A DNA stretch of 64,000 bases from Gordonia heveisoli (GCF_030315745.1 NZ_JASXSH010000013.1:1-64000); one strand, 5' to 3'. Positions 44,824 to 55,827 are shown, counted from the stretch's first letter. Notes: generated from the sequence alone by a model not told the origin. Program-made: numbers and translations.

Positions 44824-45828
44824 ATGACGCAACCCGAGACGGACGGCACCTCACCGGAGCCGCGCAAGTTCCGCTTCGGTGCCGGTGGTGAGGGCAACAA
44901 GGACGAGGGCGGAGCCCGCAAGTTCGTGCAGCTCGCGCAGACCGCCGAGGAGTACGGCTACGACACCTTCGCGGTGCCCGATCATCTCGGCAACCAGGTC
45001 GGCCCGCTCGCGGCACTCGGCGCGCTGACCCAGGCGACCAGCCGGATCCGGCTGGGGACCTCGGTGCTCGCCAACGGCTTCCGCCACCCGGCGATCCTGG
45101 CCAAAGAGGCCAACACCATCGACGTGCTGAGCAAGGGGCGCCTCGAACTGGGTATCGGCGCGGGATGGATGAAGGAGGAGTTCGACAAGGCGGGCCTCCC
45201 CTTCGAGTCACCCGGTACGCGCATCCGTCGCCTCGACGAGTCGCTGACCATCCTCGACAAGCTGCTGCGTGGCGAGAAGGTCGACTTCGACGGCGAGTTC
45301 TACCAGATCAACGGTCTGGAGGGGACGCCTCGTCCGCGTCAGGGTCCGCGCCCGCCGATCGCGGTCGGCGGTGGCGGCCCGAAGATGCTGGCGTTGGCCG
45401 CCAAACATGCCGACATCATCTCGGTGGCCCCGGGTACCACCCCCGACGGCAAGATGAAGCTGTCGGATATGACCATCGACAAGACCGCCGAGCGGGTCGA
45501 TCGTATCCGCGTGGCGGCCGGGGATCGGTTCGCCGACATCGAGCTGAACTGGACCATCGCGGTCATCGTTATCACCGACGACCGGCAGGCGACCGCCGAG
45601 ATGGCACTCAAGGCGCTGGCCCAGGGATATCCGCCGAATATCGAACGTGACTGCGAGTTCACCGTCGACGACGTACTGTCCTCGCCGTATATCGCGATTG
45701 GTTCGTTCGAGGAGATCGCCGACCAGATCCGTGAGGTTCGTCGTCGGACGTCGATGTCTTACGTCGGTGTGTTCCCCACCCAGATGGATGCCTTCGCACC
45801 CGTCATCTCTCTGTTGAAGGGGGAGTAA
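44824..45828 (+). CDS. LLM class F420-dependent oxidoreductase
   Basis: Luciferase-like monooxygenase-fold protein of 334 aa of the TIGR03621-like F420-dependent group. Seen: FGAGGEGNKDEGGARKFVQLAQTAEEYGYDTFAVPDHLGNQVGPLAALGALTQATSRIRLGTSVLANGFRHPAILAKEANTIDVLSKGRLELGIGAGWMKEEF, the family core with its non-prolyl cis loop region. It is a TIM barrel using F420 or FMN; the substrate is unknown. Strong ribosome site AAGGAG. No such gene separates Rv3802c and fadD32 in M. tuberculosis, so it is an insertion into the mycolate locus. Confidence 0.85.
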   Translation: MTQPETDGTSPEPRKFRFGAGGEGNKDEGGARKFVQLAQTAEEYGYDTFAVPDHLGNQVGPLAALGALTQATSRIRLGTSVLANGFRHPAILAKEANTIDVLSKGRLELGIGAGWMKEEFDKAGLPFESPGTRIRRLDESLTILDKLLRGEKVDFDGEFYQINGLEGTPRPRQGPRPPIAVGGGGPKMLALAAKHADIISVAPGTTPDGKMKLSDMTIDKTAERVDRIRVAAGDRFADIELNWTIAVIVITDDRQATAEMALKALAQGYPPNIERDCEFTVDDVLSSPYIAIGSFEEIADQIREVRRRTSMSYVGVFPTQMDAFAPVISLLKGE

Positions 45829-45985
45829 AGCCCCGGCAACGGGGGAGTAGGATGACCGACGGTCTCGCGTCGAAAACCGCGAGGTGAGAGGCCACGGGTC
45901 AGCAGCGCCCACGAACCGGCGACGGTGCGTGAACGCGAACGATCGGTTGACGATCACAACTAGTTCCAACGTTAGACAACGTGAG

Positions 45986-46002
45986 CTACCGAACAGCGGT
46001 AG
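45986..46002. promoter_or_regulatory. Inverted repeat upstream of fadD32
   Basis: CTACCG-AACAG-CGGTAG is a perfect 6-bp inverted repeat with a 5-nt spacer, 108 nt before the fadD32 ATG, inside a 282-bp gene-free leader (45829-46110). It could be a regulator site or the base of a leader hairpin. Confidence 0.4.
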
Positions 46003-46110
46003 TCACCGGACGTGGAGGGCTACGCCGCAGGAGTGACCCGCGGCGACAAGCCACCAGGGGCGCATACGCGCCCGGGCGGGGGATTCCACGAGGGGGCCAC
46101 AGGAGTATGA

Positions 46111-48015
46111 ATGCTGAACACTGAATTTGAGCAGTTCCTCGATGAGAACGGCAACCTGCACTTCAACGAGGATGCGACCCTGGTCGACTATGTCGAACGC
46201 AACGTGCGCGAAGAAGCCGACACGCTTGCGTACCGATTCATCGACTACAGCCGCGAGCGTGACGGTGAAGCCCAGGACCTCACCTGGGCGCAGTTCGGCA
46301 AACGTCTGCGCGCGGTCGCGGCACGTCTGCAGCAGGTGACCAAACCCGGCGACCGGGTGGCGATTCTTGCGCCGCAGTCGCTGGAGTACGTCATCGGCTT
46401 CTTCTCGGCGCTGTACGCGAGCAACATCGCGGTTCCGCTGTTCTCGCCCGACGAGCCCGGCCACACCGACCGGCTGCACGCGGTGCTCGAGGACTGCAAA
46501 CCGTCGGCGATCCTCACCTCCACCAAATCCGCCGAGGCGGTCCGCGACTTCTTCGCCCATCTGCCCGCCAAGGAACGTCCGCGCGTGATCGCCGTCGACG
46601 CGGTCCCCGACTCGGTCGGGTCGAGCTGGGTGGCACCGGTCGCAGGCAAGGACCACAACCGCGACACCGTCGCCTACCTGCAGTACACCTCGGGTTCGAC
46701 GCGGGTCCCGGCGGGCGTGGAGATCACCTATGAGGCCGTCGCGGCCAATGTCCTGCAGATCTACGATTGCATCGAGATCGACCGCAACGCGCGCGGTGTC
46801 ACCTGGCTGCCGATGTTCCACGACATGGGCCTGCTCACCGTGATCCTGCCCGCACTGGGCGGCAAGTACATCACCATCATGAGCCCGCAGGCCTTCGTGC
46901 GCCGTCCCGGTCGCTGGATCAAGGAACTGGCCGCGGCCAGCGACGGTGCCGAGACCTACGCGGCCGCGCCGAACTTCGCCTTCGAGCACGCCGCCGCGCG
47001 CGGACTGCCCAAGCCGGGTGAAGAACTCGACCTGTCGAACGTCATCGGCCTGATCAACGGCTCCGAGCCGGTCACGGTCAGCTCGATGAAGAAGTTCAAC
47101 GAGGCTTTCGAGCCGTACGGTCTGCCGAAGACGGCGATCAAGCCCTGCTACGGCATGGCCGAGGCGACGCTGTTCGTCTCCGCGACCCAGCGCAACAACG
47201 AGGCCAAGGTCATCTACGTCGACCGTGACGAGCTCAACGCGGGCCACTTCAAGGTCGTCGACGCCGACACCCCGAACGCGGTGGCACAGGTGTCCTGCGG
47301 TCAGGTCGCGGTGAGTCAGTGGGCGACCATCGTCGACGCGGACACCGCCACCGAGGTCCCCGACGGCCATGTCGGCGAGATCTGGTTGCACGGTCTGAAC
47401 ATCGGCGCCGGCTACTGGAACAAAGACGCGGAGACCAAGGAGACCTTCCACAACGCGCTGGCCAACCCTCTTCCCGAGGGCAGCCACTCGCTGGGCGCAC
47501 CCGAGGGGGCGCAGTGGATGCGTACCGGCGACTACGGGGTCTGGCTCGACGGTGAGCTCTACATCACCGGCCGGGTCAAGGATCTGGTGATCGTCGACGG
47601 CCGCAACCACTACCCGCAGGACCTCGAGTTCAGCGCCCAGGAGTCGAGCACCGCGCTGCGTCCCGGCTTCGTCGCGGCCTTCGCGGTGCCGGCCAACGAG
47701 CTGCCCGCGGACGTGTTCGAGAGCGCGACCAGCGGTCTCAAATTCGACCCCGACAACGGTGCCGAACAGCTGGTCATCGTGGCCGAGCGTGGTCCGGGTA
47801 AGAAGACCGATCCGCAGGAGATCGCCGACATCGTGCGGGCCGCGGTGGCCCAGCGGCACGGTGTGATGGCTCGCGACATCCTGCTGGTTCCGGCCGGTTC
47901 GATCCCGCGCACCAGCTCCGGCAAGATCGCGCGCCGCGCGACCAAGGCGGCCTACATCGACGGCAGCCTGCGCGGCGGCTACAAGCAGACCGCGTTCCCC
48001 GACGCGGAGAGCTGA
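46111..48015 (+). CDS. fadD32: Long-chain fatty-acid-AMP ligase FadD32
   Basis: Activates the long meromycolic acid as acyl-AMP and hands it to Pks13, 634 aa, class I adenylate-forming enzyme of the FAAL group. The P-loop is [20 protein letters not shown], followed by [11 protein letters not shown] and the ATP-binding [13 protein letters not shown] block. The C-terminal [34 protein letters not shown] and [10 protein letters not shown] (catalytic Lys) complete the fold. ATG at 46111 with AGGAG. Homologue of Rv3801c. Followed by a hairpin terminator before pks13. Confidence 0.97.
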   Translation: MLNTEFEQFLDENGNLHFNEDATLVDYVERNVREEADTLAYRFIDYSRERDGEAQDLTWAQFGKRLRAVAARLQQVTKPGDRVAILAPQSLEYVIGFFSALYASNIAVPLFSPDEPGHTDRLHAVLEDCKPSAILTSTKSAEAVRDFFAHLPAKERPRVIAVDAVPDSVGSSWVAPVAGKDHNRDTVAYLQYTSGSTRVPAGVEITYEAVAANVLQIYDCIEIDRNARGVTWLPMFHDMGLLTVILPALGGKYITIMSPQAFVRRPGRWIKELAAASDGAETYAAAPNFAFEHAAARGLPKPGEELDLSNVIGLINGSEPVTVSSMKKFNEAFEPYGLPKTAIKPCYGMAEATLFVSATQRNNEAKVIYVDRDELNAGHFKVVDADTPNAVAQVSCGQVAVSQWATIVDADTATEVPDGHVGEIWLHGLNIGAGYWNKDAETKETFHNALANPLPEGSHSLGAPEGAQWMRTGDYGVWLDGELYITGRVKDLVIVDGRNHYPQDLEFSAQESSTALRPGFVAAFAVPANELPADVFESATSGLKFDPDNGAEQLVIVAERGPGKKTDPQEIADIVRAAVAQRHGVMARDILLVPAGSIPRTSSGKIARRATKAAYIDGSLRGGYKQTAFPDAES

Positions 48016-48052
48016 CCGCCGACCGCCGATGCGCGTCCCCCGTCCACGAAAG

Positions 48053-48084
48053 ATGCCCCGGGCAAGCAACGCCCGGGGCATTTT
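48053..48084 (+). terminator. Intrinsic terminator between fadD32 and pks13
   Basis: Stem ATGCCCCGGGC and its complement (11 bp, 7-nt loop AAGCAAC) followed by TTT, the classic hairpin-plus-U layout. It starts 38 nt after the fadD32 stop. Confidence 0.8.
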
Positions 48085-48131
48085 CGCCCGGCTGCTCCGA
48101 GCCGGTTCCCCCGATCAGTAGTGTGGAAGCG

Positions 48132-51100
48132 ATGTCTGAACTGAATACCGACCAGCCAGCGAATGCCACATCCGCGTCCCCCGAGACGACGGATGCGGAG
48201 CAGTCGACCACACAGACCGTGTCGTCGGAGACCGCGCAGGCCGGCGGTACCTCCGGGGAGACCGTGAGCGACGCGGCGGGAGGCGACCTGACGGTCGCCG
48301 AATTGCGCGACTGGCTGCGTGACTGGGTGTCCACGGCAACCGGTTTGCCCGCCGACCAGATCCCCGAGGACCGCCCGATGGAGGAGTTCGGTCTGTCCTC
48401 CCGCGACGCCGTGGCGCTGGTCGCCGACGTCGAGGACAAGACCGGTGTCATCCTGACCGCGACGGCCGCCTACAACCATCCGACGATCGCGATGCTCGCC
48501 AAGCGCATCATCGAGGGCGATCCGGACGAAGGTCTCGACGACGTCGCCGACACCTTCTGGCAGCGCGACCGCAACGACGCCGACGACATCGCGATCGTCG
48601 GGTTGTCGACCCGCTTCCCCAAGGCCGGGCATACCCCCGAGTCGACGTGGGACGCGCTGATCACCGGCCGAGACGGTATCTCGGATCTGCCCGAGGGGCG
48701 TTGGGCCGAGTTCTGGTCGGATCCGCAGATGACCGAGGTACTCGACAAGCGCAATCTGCGCGGTGGCTACCTCGACGATGTGAAGTCCTTCGACGCCGAC
48801 TTCTTCCAGATGAGTCCGCGTGAGGTCGAGATGGTCGACCCGCAGCAGCGGCTGGCGATGGAACTCACCTGGGAGGCGCTCGAGCACGCGCACATCCCGC
48901 CCAGTGATCTCAAGGGCGGGGCGGTCGGCGTCTTCGTGGGTACCTCCACCAACGACTATCAGCTGCTCGCCGCGCTGGGTCTGGGCGAGGGATCCGACGA
49001 GACCGCGGCCTACGCGCTGACCGGTACCGCGACGTCGATCATCGCCAACCGTGTCTCCTACTTCTTCGACTTCCACGGACCGTCGCTGGCGGTGGACACC
49101 GCGTGTTCGTCGTCGCTGGTTGCCGTGCATCAGGCGGTCCGGTCGCTGCGCTCGGGTGAGTCCGACGTCGCGCTCGCCGGCGGTGTCAACCTGATCCTGA
49201 CCCCGGCCGCGACCGTCGGTTTCGACACCATCGGCGCGGTCGCCAAGGACGGGCACATCAAGGCCTTCTCGGCCGATGCCGACGGTATGGTCCGGTCGGA
49301 GGGCGGCGGCATGTTCGTCCTCAAGCGGATGGCCGACGCCCGTCGCGACGGCGACGACGTGCTCGCGGTGATCGCCGGATCGGCGGTCAATTCCGACGGC
49401 CGCTCCAACGGCATCTTCGCGCCGAATCCGGAGGCTCAGGTCGACGTCCTGCGCGACGCCTACACCGATGCCGCGATCGACCCGCGCAGCGTCGACTATG
49501 TCGAGGCGCACGGGACCGGAACCATCCTCGGTGATCCGATCGAGGCGGACGCCCTCGGCCGTGTGGTCGGCCGTAACCGCACCCTGGGTGCCCCGGCGCT
49601 GCTCGGCTCGGCGAAGACCAATTTCGGGCACATGGAGTCGGCGGCCGGTGCCGGAGCGCTCGCCAAGGTGGTGCTCTCGTTGCAGCACAACCAGATTCCG
49701 GCGTCGCTGAATTACGCCGGACCCAATCCGTACATCCAGTTCGATGCCAACGGTCTCAAGGTCATCCCGGAGATCACCGAGTGGCCGCGCTACTCCGGCC
49801 ACGCCATCGCCGGTGTCTCCGGCTTCGGTTTCGGTGGTACCAATGCGCACCTGGTCGTCCGCGAGGTGCTGCCCACCGATCTCGCCGACCCGGCCCTGGG
49901 ACCCGCGGAGCTGGGCGAATCCGAACTGCTCGCGGAGGAGTCGCAGCAAGGAACGAGTGGCGACGTCACGACGGACGACGATGACGACGACTACCTGACC
50001 GAGGCCGAACGCGCCATCCTGGCCGCGCAAGCCCGGCAGACCGAGGCCGTCGTCGAGGCCGTCGAGGTAGATCCGGCCGCCGGCTTCGCGCCCTGCGCCG
50101 CCGAGGGTTCGGCTGTGCCGCTGGTCATTTCGGCCTTCCTGCCGTCGCGTCGCCGCAAGTCGGCCGCCGATCTGCTGGCCTGGCTGGACTCCGATGCCGG
50201 GCAGTCGACCCCGCTCGCCGACATCGGGCGTGCGCTGGCGCGCCGCAATCATGGCCGTTCCCGCGCCGTGGTCATGGCACGCACGCATGAGGATGCGGTC
50301 AAGGGTGTCCGCGCGGTCGCCGAGGGCAAGGCCAATCCGCTTGTGTACGTTGCGGATTCGCCGGATGCCGCGTCGGCGGTATGGCTCCTGTCGGGCTTCG
50401 GTTCGCAGCATCGGAAGATGGCCAAACAGCTCTACACCGAGAATCCGGTGTTCCAGAAGTACGTCGACCGCGTCGACGCTCTCATCGAGAACGAGCTCGG
50501 CTATTCGATCGCCGCGATGTTCCTCGACGACGAGCAGACCTACGCCATCGAGACCTCGCAGGTCGGCATCTACACGATCCAGGTCGCGCTCGCCGACACC
50601 CTGCGTCACTTCGGCGCCGAACCCGGTGTGCTGGTTCCGCATTCGATGGGTGAGGCGTCGGCGGCCTACATCAGCGGCGGTCTGTCGCTGGAGGACGCGA
50701 CCCGGGTGATCTGCCAGCGTTCGCGACTGATGGGTGAGGGCGAGTCGATGCTGACCGGCGACGACATCCGCCTGATGGCACTCGTCGAGTACAGCGCCGA
50801 GGACATCAACGACGTCCTGGTCGACTTCCCCGACCTGGAGATCTGCGTCTACGCGGCGCCGACCCACACGGTGATCGGTGGCCCCGAGGCGCAGGTCGAC
50901 GCGATCGTCGCCCGTGCCGAGCAGGAGGGCAAACTCGGTCGAAAGCTGCAGACCAAGGGTGCCAGCCACACCTCGCAGATGGACCCCATCCTCGGCGAAC
51001 TCGCCTACGAGCTCACCGGAATCGAGCCGCTACGGCCGACCGTCGGGTTCTACTCGTCGGTCGACCGCGAGACCTTCTACCGGCCCGGCCACGCTCCGGT

Positions 51101-53552
51101 CCACACCATCGACTATTTCCTGAAGGGCCTGCGCCACAGTGTGTGGTTCTCGCAGGCGATCGCGAAGTCGGTGGAGAACGGACACCGGACCTTCATCGAG
51201 CTGTCGCCGAATCCGGCGGTCCTCATCTCGGTTGCCGCGGTGACCTTCTCGGCCGGTCTACACGACGCCGAGCTGATCGAGACGTTGCGCCGCAAGGAGG
51301 ATGAGAGCTTCGGTCTGGTCAACGCCCTGATGAAGCTGTATGTCCACGGGCATCCGGTCGACGTCGGTTCGCTGTTCGGTTCCGGTGCGTTCGCCGACAT
51401 CCCGCGTACCCGGTTCGAACGTAAGCCCTACTGGCTCAAGGCGGTACTCGCGTCGGGTGGTTCGGCGGGTCGTGTCCCGGGGTCGCATGTCGCGCTGCCC
51501 GACGGCCGGCACGCCTGGGAGGTCAACGCCGCCGCCGTCACCGATCCGCGTGAGCTGGTCCGATCGGCTGCCGCGCAGGTGCTTTCCGCTGCCACGGTGG
51601 GTGCCGCCGTGACCCATGCCCCGATCCCGGCCGCCGGCACCGTCACCACGACGCTGTCCCCGCATCCGGGTGGGGCGTCGGTGACCGTGCATGCCAAGGC
51701 GGATCGCAACTTCGCGCTGCTGTACGAGGCGGTGGTGACCGGTGACATCACCGGTGAACCCGACGCTGCCGGTACTCCGGTCCCGGTGGACCAGACCACC
51801 AGGGGTGCCGAGGTTTTCGCCGACGACAAGGTTGTCGTCGAAGATGAGGTCGTCGATGACATCGGCAATCGGTGGGATCCGGCATCGGGTGAGTCGGTCG
51901 GAGATCGGCTGGCGATCATCGTCGGCGAGTCGATGGGCTATGACCCCGAGGATCTGCCGCGCGAGATTCCCCTGATCGAGCTCGGCCTCGACTCGCTGAT
52001 GGCGGTCCGTATCAAGAACCGCGTCGAGTTCGAGTTCGAGATCCCGCAGCTGCAGCTGCAGGCGATGCGTCAGGCGAATCTGGCGGACGTGCAGAAGTTC
52101 GTGGAGTTCGCGGTCACCCATCGTGACCAGCTCGACGATCTCGACAATGCCGCCGGCGGTGGCGAACTCGATACTGCCGCCCTCAACGCCTACATCGACG
52201 AGCAGAATGCCAAGGAGGCGGCCGCCCAGCAGTCCACGGCGGCCGACGAGGCCGCCGCGAGCGCCCCGGAACCCGTCCAGACGGCACCGGAGCCGGTCAC
52301 CGTCGAACCGGAATCTGCCGAACTGGAACCTGTTGGGCCGGAACCTGTTGGGCCAGAATCTGCTGCGGTTGAGACGGATTCGGTCGCCCGACCCGCACCG
52401 GCGAAGACCGATCTGACCGATCAGCGCGCCGTCGCCGAAGCGGCGGGCTCCGATGTGCCGCCGCGTGACGCTGCCGAGCGTCTCACCTTCGGCGTGTACG
52501 CGGTCGTCACCAAGCGGTCGGCGGGCGGCATCTTCAACAAGCTGCCCGTGCTGGAAGAGGAAGTCGCCCAGCAACTCACCGACCGGCTCAACGAACGCAC
52601 CGGCGGCGAACTCGACGTCGAGGACATCCTCGACTCCGAAACCATCGAGGAGATGTCGGACTACGTCCGCAAATTCCTCGACGCCTCCGCCGACACCGAC
52701 GGTTTCCTGCGGTACCTCCGCCTCGACGGTGACAAGAAGTCCTACGATCCGGCCGCCGGTGATCCGACGCCGATCCTGCTGTTCCACCCGGCAGGCGGCA
52801 ACACCTCGGCCTACGAGGCGCTGCTCAAGCGGCTGCCCGAGGATCAGCCGGTGATCGGTTTCGACCGGGGCGTCGAGGGTTCCATCGAGGACCGGGTGCG
52901 CGAGTACCTGCCGCGTCTGCGTGAGGTGCAGCCGAATGGGCCGTATGTGCTCGTCGGCTGGTCCTTCGGTGGCGCACTGGCTTACGGCTGCGCCCAGGTC
53001 CTGCGCGAGCAGGGGCAGGACGTCGCCTTCGTCGGTCTCATCGACGTGGTCCGTCCCCGTGAGGACATGACCGAGAACGCCGACACCAAGCGTGCTCGCC
53101 TGGAGCGGTGGAAAGAGTTCGCGATCCGCAACTACGACCTGGACGCCGACATCCCGATCCCGATGGACCGACTGGTGGAAGCCGACGACGAGGGTCAGTT
53201 CCAGATCATCATGGAGATGATGTCGATGTCGGGGACCAAGATCCCCGGCGGCATCATCGAGCATCAGCGGACCTCGTTCATCGAGAACCGGGCGCTGACG
53301 AATATCGCGCCGACTCCCTACGGCGGCAAGGTGGTTCTGTACCGGGCCGACAAAATGCACGCCGGGGCGATCGAACTCGAACCGCAGTGGGCCGAGATCG
53401 ACGAGGACGGCCGTTGGGGTGAGGTGGTCGACGACCTGGAGATCCTGCACATCGGTGGTGACCACCTGTCCATCGTCGACGAGCCCTACATCGCGAAGAT
53501 CGGTGCCGACCTTTCCGACCGTATGCGCGGCCTCGGCAGCGAGCGGTCTTGA
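48132..53552 (+). CDS. pks13: Polyketide synthase Pks13 (mycolate condensase)
   Basis: Condenses the meromycoloyl chain with carboxylated fatty acyl to form the alpha-alkyl beta-ketoester, precursor of mycolic acid; 1806 aa. Domain order is complete: N-terminal ACP (phosphopantetheine Ser in EEFGLSSRDA, near residue 87), KS (Cys in DTACSSSL, near 325, and HGTGT), AT (Ser838 in PHSMGEAS), C-terminal ACP (Ser near 1288 in LGLDSLMAV), an acidic Pro/Glu-rich linker with repeats, and a thioesterase (GWSFGGAL, Ser near 1611). Start ATG at 48132 rather than an upstream GTG. A promoter between the fadD32 terminator and this start is likely. Homologue of Rv3800c. Confidence 0.98.
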   Translation: MSELNTDQPANATSASPETTDAEQSTTQTVSSETAQAGGTSGETVSDAAGGDLTVAELRDWLRDWVSTATGLPADQIPEDRPMEEFGLSSRDAVALVADVEDKTGVILTATAAYNHPTIAMLAKRIIEGDPDEGLDDVADTFWQRDRNDADDIAIVGLSTRFPKAGHTPESTWDALITGRDGISDLPEGRWAEFWSDPQMTEVLDKRNLRGGYLDDVKSFDADFFQMSPREVEMVDPQQRLAMELTWEALEHAHIPPSDLKGGAVGVFVGTSTNDYQLLAALGLGEGSDETAAYALTGTATSIIANRVSYFFDFHGPSLAVDTACSSSLVAVHQAVRSLRSGESDVALAGGVNLILTPAATVGFDTIGAVAKDGHIKAFSADADGMVRSEGGGMFVLKRMADARRDGDDVLAVIAGSAVNSDGRSNGIFAPNPEAQVDVLRDAYTDAAIDPRSVDYVEAHGTGTILGDPIEADALGRVVGRNRTLGAPALLGSAKTNFGHMESAAGAGALAKVVLSLQHNQIPASLNYAGPNPYIQFDANGLKVIPEITEWPRYSGHAIAGVSGFGFGGTNAHLVVREVLPTDLADPALGPAELGESELLAEESQQGTSGDVTTDDDDDDYLTEAERAILAAQARQTEAVVEAVEVDPAAGFAPCAAEGSAVPLVISAFLPSRRRKSAADLLAWLDSDAGQSTPLADIGRALARRNHGRSRAVVMARTHEDAVKGVRAVAEGKANPLVYVADSPDAASAVWLLSGFGSQHRKMAKQLYTENPVFQKYVDRVDALIENELGYSIAAMFLDDEQTYAIETSQVGIYTIQVALADTLRHFGAEPGVLVPHSMGEASAAYISGGLSLEDATRVICQRSRLMGEGESMLTGDDIRLMALVEYSAEDINDVLVDFPDLEICVYAAPTHTVIGGPEAQVDAIVARAEQEGKLGRKLQTKGASHTSQMDPILGELAYELTGIEPLRPTVGFYSSVDRETFYRPGHAPVHTIDYFLKGLRHSVWFSQAIAKSVENGHRTFIELSPNPAVLISVAAVTFSAGLHDAELIETLRRKEDESFGLVNALMKLYVHGHPVDVGSLFGSGAFADIPRTRFERKPYWLKAVLASGGSAGRVPGSHVALPDGRHAWEVNAAAVTDPRELVRSAAAQVLSAATVGAAVTHAPIPAAGTVTTTLSPHPGGASVTVHAKADRNFALLYEAVVTGDITGEPDAAGTPVPVDQTTRGAEVFADDKVVVEDEVVDDIGNRWDPASGESVGDRLAIIVGESMGYDPEDLPREIPLIELGLDSLMAVRIKNRVEFEFEIPQLQLQAMRQANLADVQKFVEFAVTHRDQLDDLDNAAGGGELDTAALNAYIDEQNAKEAAAQQSTAADEAAASAPEPVQTAPEPVTVEPESAELEPVGPEPVGPESAAVETDSVARPAPAKTDLTDQRAVAEAAGSDVPPRDAAERLTFGVYAVVTKRSAGGIFNKLPVLEEEVAQQLTDRLNERTGGELDVEDILDSETIEEMSDYVRKFLDASADTDGFLRYLRLDGDKKSYDPAAGDPTPILLFHPAGGNTSAYEALLKRLPEDQPVIGFDRGVEGSIEDRVREYLPRLREVQPNGPYVLVGWSFGGALAYGCAQVLREQGQDVAFVGLIDVVRPREDMTENADTKRARLERWKEFAIRNYDLDADIPIPMDRLVEADDEGQFQIIMEMMSMSGTKIPGGIIEHQRTSFIENRALTNIAPTPYGGKVVLYRADKMHAGAIELEPQWAEIDEDGRWGEVVDDLEILHIGGDHLSIVDEPYIAKIGADLSDRMRGLGSERS

Positions 53553-53599
53553 TATGAAGGAGTGCGAGTCCCGTCGGGGAGTCGAGCACAAGGAAGTGA

Positions 53600-55156
53600 A
53601 TGAGCGTGACTGATACCACCGCAGGCAAACTCGCCGATCTTCGGCAGAAGCTCGAAACGGCCTTGGAGCCGGGCGGGGAGAAGGCGATCGCCAAGCGGGC
53701 CGCCAAGGGGATTGCCTCTCCGCGGGAACGTTTGGCCATGCTCTTCGATCCCGGCACCTTCGTCGAGATCGGTGCCCTGGCGAAGATGCCGGGTGCGGCG
53801 CAGAGCGGCTACGGCGACGGTGTCGTCACCGGACACGGCCTGGTTCACGGCCGTCCGGTCGCTGCGTTCTCCCACGACCAGACGGTGTTCGGCGGCACGG
53901 TCGGCGAGATGTTCGGACGCAAGGTAGCCGCACTGATGGAGTGGGCGGGCAAGATCGGCTGCCCGGTGGTCGGCATCAACGACTCGGCGGGCGCCCGAAT
54001 CCAGGACGCGGTCACCTCACTCGCCTGGTACGCCGAGATGGGTCGCCGTGGTGACCTGGTGTCGGGTCTGTCCCCGCAGATCTCGGTGATCCTGGGCAAG
54101 TGTGCCGGTGGCGCGGTGTACAACCCCGCCAACACCGACATCCTGGTGGCCGTCGAGGGCAAGAGCTACATGTTCGTCACCGGCCCCGACGTCATCAAAC
54201 AGACCACCGGCGAAGAGATCTCGGCGGAGGATCTGGGTAGCGCGCACAATCAGGCGCGATGGGGCAACATCCACCACGTGGCCGCCGACGAGCAGGCCGC
54301 GTTCAGCTGGGTGCGCGAGTATCTGCAGTACATGCCGTCGAGCGCGTATGAGCGGCCGCCGGTGATCAACCCGGGGCTCGAACCCGAGATCACCGAGTCG
54401 GACCTGTCGCTCAACAGCTTCATGCCGGATAACGACAACGCCGGTTATGACATGCACGACATCATCATTCGGCTCTTCGACGACGGTGCCTTCCACGAGG
54501 TCGGGGAGTTGTTCGCGCCCAACATCATCACCGGGTACGCCCGCGTCGACGGCCATTCGGTGGGTGTGGTCGCCAACCAGCCGAGCGTGATGGCGGGCAC
54601 CCTCGACACCGATTCGTCGGAGAAGGCAACGCGATTCGTGCGGATCTGCAACGCCTTCAACATCCCGCTGGTCTTCCTGGTCGACACGCCTGGCATCCTG
54701 CCCGGCCTGGTGGAGGAGGCCAAGGGCACGATTCGCCGGTCGGGCAAATTCATCTTCGCCTACGTCGAGGCGGACGTCCCGAAGATCACCGTGGTCCTGC
54801 GCAAGGCTTACGGCGGCGCCTACGCCGTGATGGGATCCAAGCAGCTCGGCGCGGACATCAACTTCGCCTGGCCGACGGCCAAGATCGCCGTGATGGGTGC
54901 CGAATCGGCGGCTGCGGTGCTGACCCGTCGCCAGACCGAGGGTCTCTCGGCAGCGGACGCGGACAAGGTGCGGCGCGACTTCATCGACTTCTACAACGTC
55001 ATGATGGCGACACCGTATCTGGCCGCCGAGCGGGGCTACATCGATGCGGTGATCGAACCCGCCGAGACCCGGCTCCAGTTGCGCAAGGCGCTGGCGCAGT
55101 TGCGTGACAAGGAGATGCTGCGCACCCCGCGCAAGCATTTCCTGATGCCGATCTGA
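53600..55156 (+). CDS. accD4: Acyl-CoA carboxylase beta subunit AccD4
   Basis: Carboxyltransferase subunit, 518 aa, that with AccA3 and AccD5 carboxylates long acyl-CoA to supply the Pks13 extender. Both crotonase-like halves are visible: [37 protein letters not shown] and [10 protein letters not shown] in the N-domain, [43 protein letters not shown] in the C-domain. GTG/ATG choice: the ATG at 53600 with AAGGAAG upstream. Follows pks13 by 47 nt. Homologue of Rv3799c; a terminator follows. Confidence 0.97.
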   Translation: MSVTDTTAGKLADLRQKLETALEPGGEKAIAKRAAKGIASPRERLAMLFDPGTFVEIGALAKMPGAAQSGYGDGVVTGHGLVHGRPVAAFSHDQTVFGGTVGEMFGRKVAALMEWAGKIGCPVVGINDSAGARIQDAVTSLAWYAEMGRRGDLVSGLSPQISVILGKCAGGAVYNPANTDILVAVEGKSYMFVTGPDVIKQTTGEEISAEDLGSAHNQARWGNIHHVAADEQAAFSWVREYLQYMPSSAYERPPVINPGLEPEITESDLSLNSFMPDNDNAGYDMHDIIIRLFDDGAFHEVGELFAPNIITGYARVDGHSVGVVANQPSVMAGTLDTDSSEKATRFVRICNAFNIPLVFLVDTPGILPGLVEEAKGTIRRSGKFIFAYVEADVPKITVVLRKAYGGAYAVMGSKQLGADINFAWPTAKIAVMGAESAAAVLTRRQTEGLSAADADKVRRDFIDFYNVMMATPYLAAERGYIDAVIEPAETRLQLRKALAQLRDKEMLRTPRKHFLMPI

Positions 55157-55184
55157 TCCGCCCGATCAGTTTCATCTGAGCCGA

Positions 55185-55219
55185 AAGCCGCCGGTCGCGC
55201 CGAACTCGACCGGCGGCTT
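55185..55219. terminator. Hairpin terminator after accD4
   Basis: Perfect 13-bp stem (AAGCCGCCGGTCG and complement) with a 9-nt loop, 28 nt after the accD4 stop. It separates the mycolate genes from the DUF2231 gene. Confidence 0.75.
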
Positions 55220-55278
55220 CGCATTTCGGGCATTACCGCCGGAACGCGGCGAGACGCCACCGACCGCCTTACGCTCTA

Positions 55279-55767
55279 GTGGTGTCGACTATCAACGGGA
55301 TACCTGCGCATCCGCTGTTCGTTCATTTTGTGGTGATCGCAGTCCCGGTCACCGCATTGCTCGCCATCGTCGTGGTCTGCTGGCCGGCCGCCCGGCGCTA
55401 CCTCGGCATCTTCCCGGCGATCCTGGCGTTGCTGACGCTGATCGCGGTCCCGATCACCACCTCGGCAGGCGAATGGCTGGAGGACCAGATCGCCGCACAG
55501 GGCCCGGTTCCGCAAGCGGTTGCCGATCACGCGGAGAAGGGCGACACCCTGATCTTGGCGGTAGGGCCGCTGTTCGGTCTCATCGCGCTGTGGTGGTTGC
55601 TGTTCTACGACAAGGTCATCGACCGCGTCCCGCTGTCGCCCGCGGTTGTGCGGGTGGTTCGGATCGTCGTCGGGGTACTCACCGTCGTCGTCGCCATCGC
55701 AGCCATCGTCGCGGTCATCCGGGTGGGTGACTCTGGCGCACATGCTGTTTGGGGTCGCGACGGCTAG
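55279..55767 (+). CDS. DUF2231 family membrane protein
   Basis: Small integral membrane protein of 162 aa with four hydrophobic segments (about 13-35, 42-62, 90-108, 123-148). The INGIPAHPLFVHFVVIAVPVTAL start, with HP and H residues in the first helix, is the DUF2231 signature. Members are uncharacterised; the conserved His may bind a metal or haem. GTG at 55279 or 55282 are equally plausible. Convergent with the embB-like gene 60 nt away. Confidence 0.78.
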   Translation: MVSTINGIPAHPLFVHFVVIAVPVTALLAIVVVCWPAARRYLGIFPAILALLTLIAVPITTSAGEWLEDQIAAQGPVPQAVADHAEKGDTLILAVGPLFGLIALWWLLFYDKVIDRVPLSPAVVRVVRIVVGVLTVVVAIAAIVAVIRVGDSGAHAVWGRDG

Positions 55768-55827
55768 GGGCGGACCTGTGCCCTGAGGAACCCCGACGAT
55801 GGCTGGGGCTCCTCAGGAAGTAGCTCG

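Noticed and set aside
47979..50969. Long 996-codon ORF on the minus strand
   Set aside because: It is antisense to fadD32 and pks13, both certain genes; its product is a biased Arg/Gly/Val-rich mirror of high-GC coding DNA with no domain.
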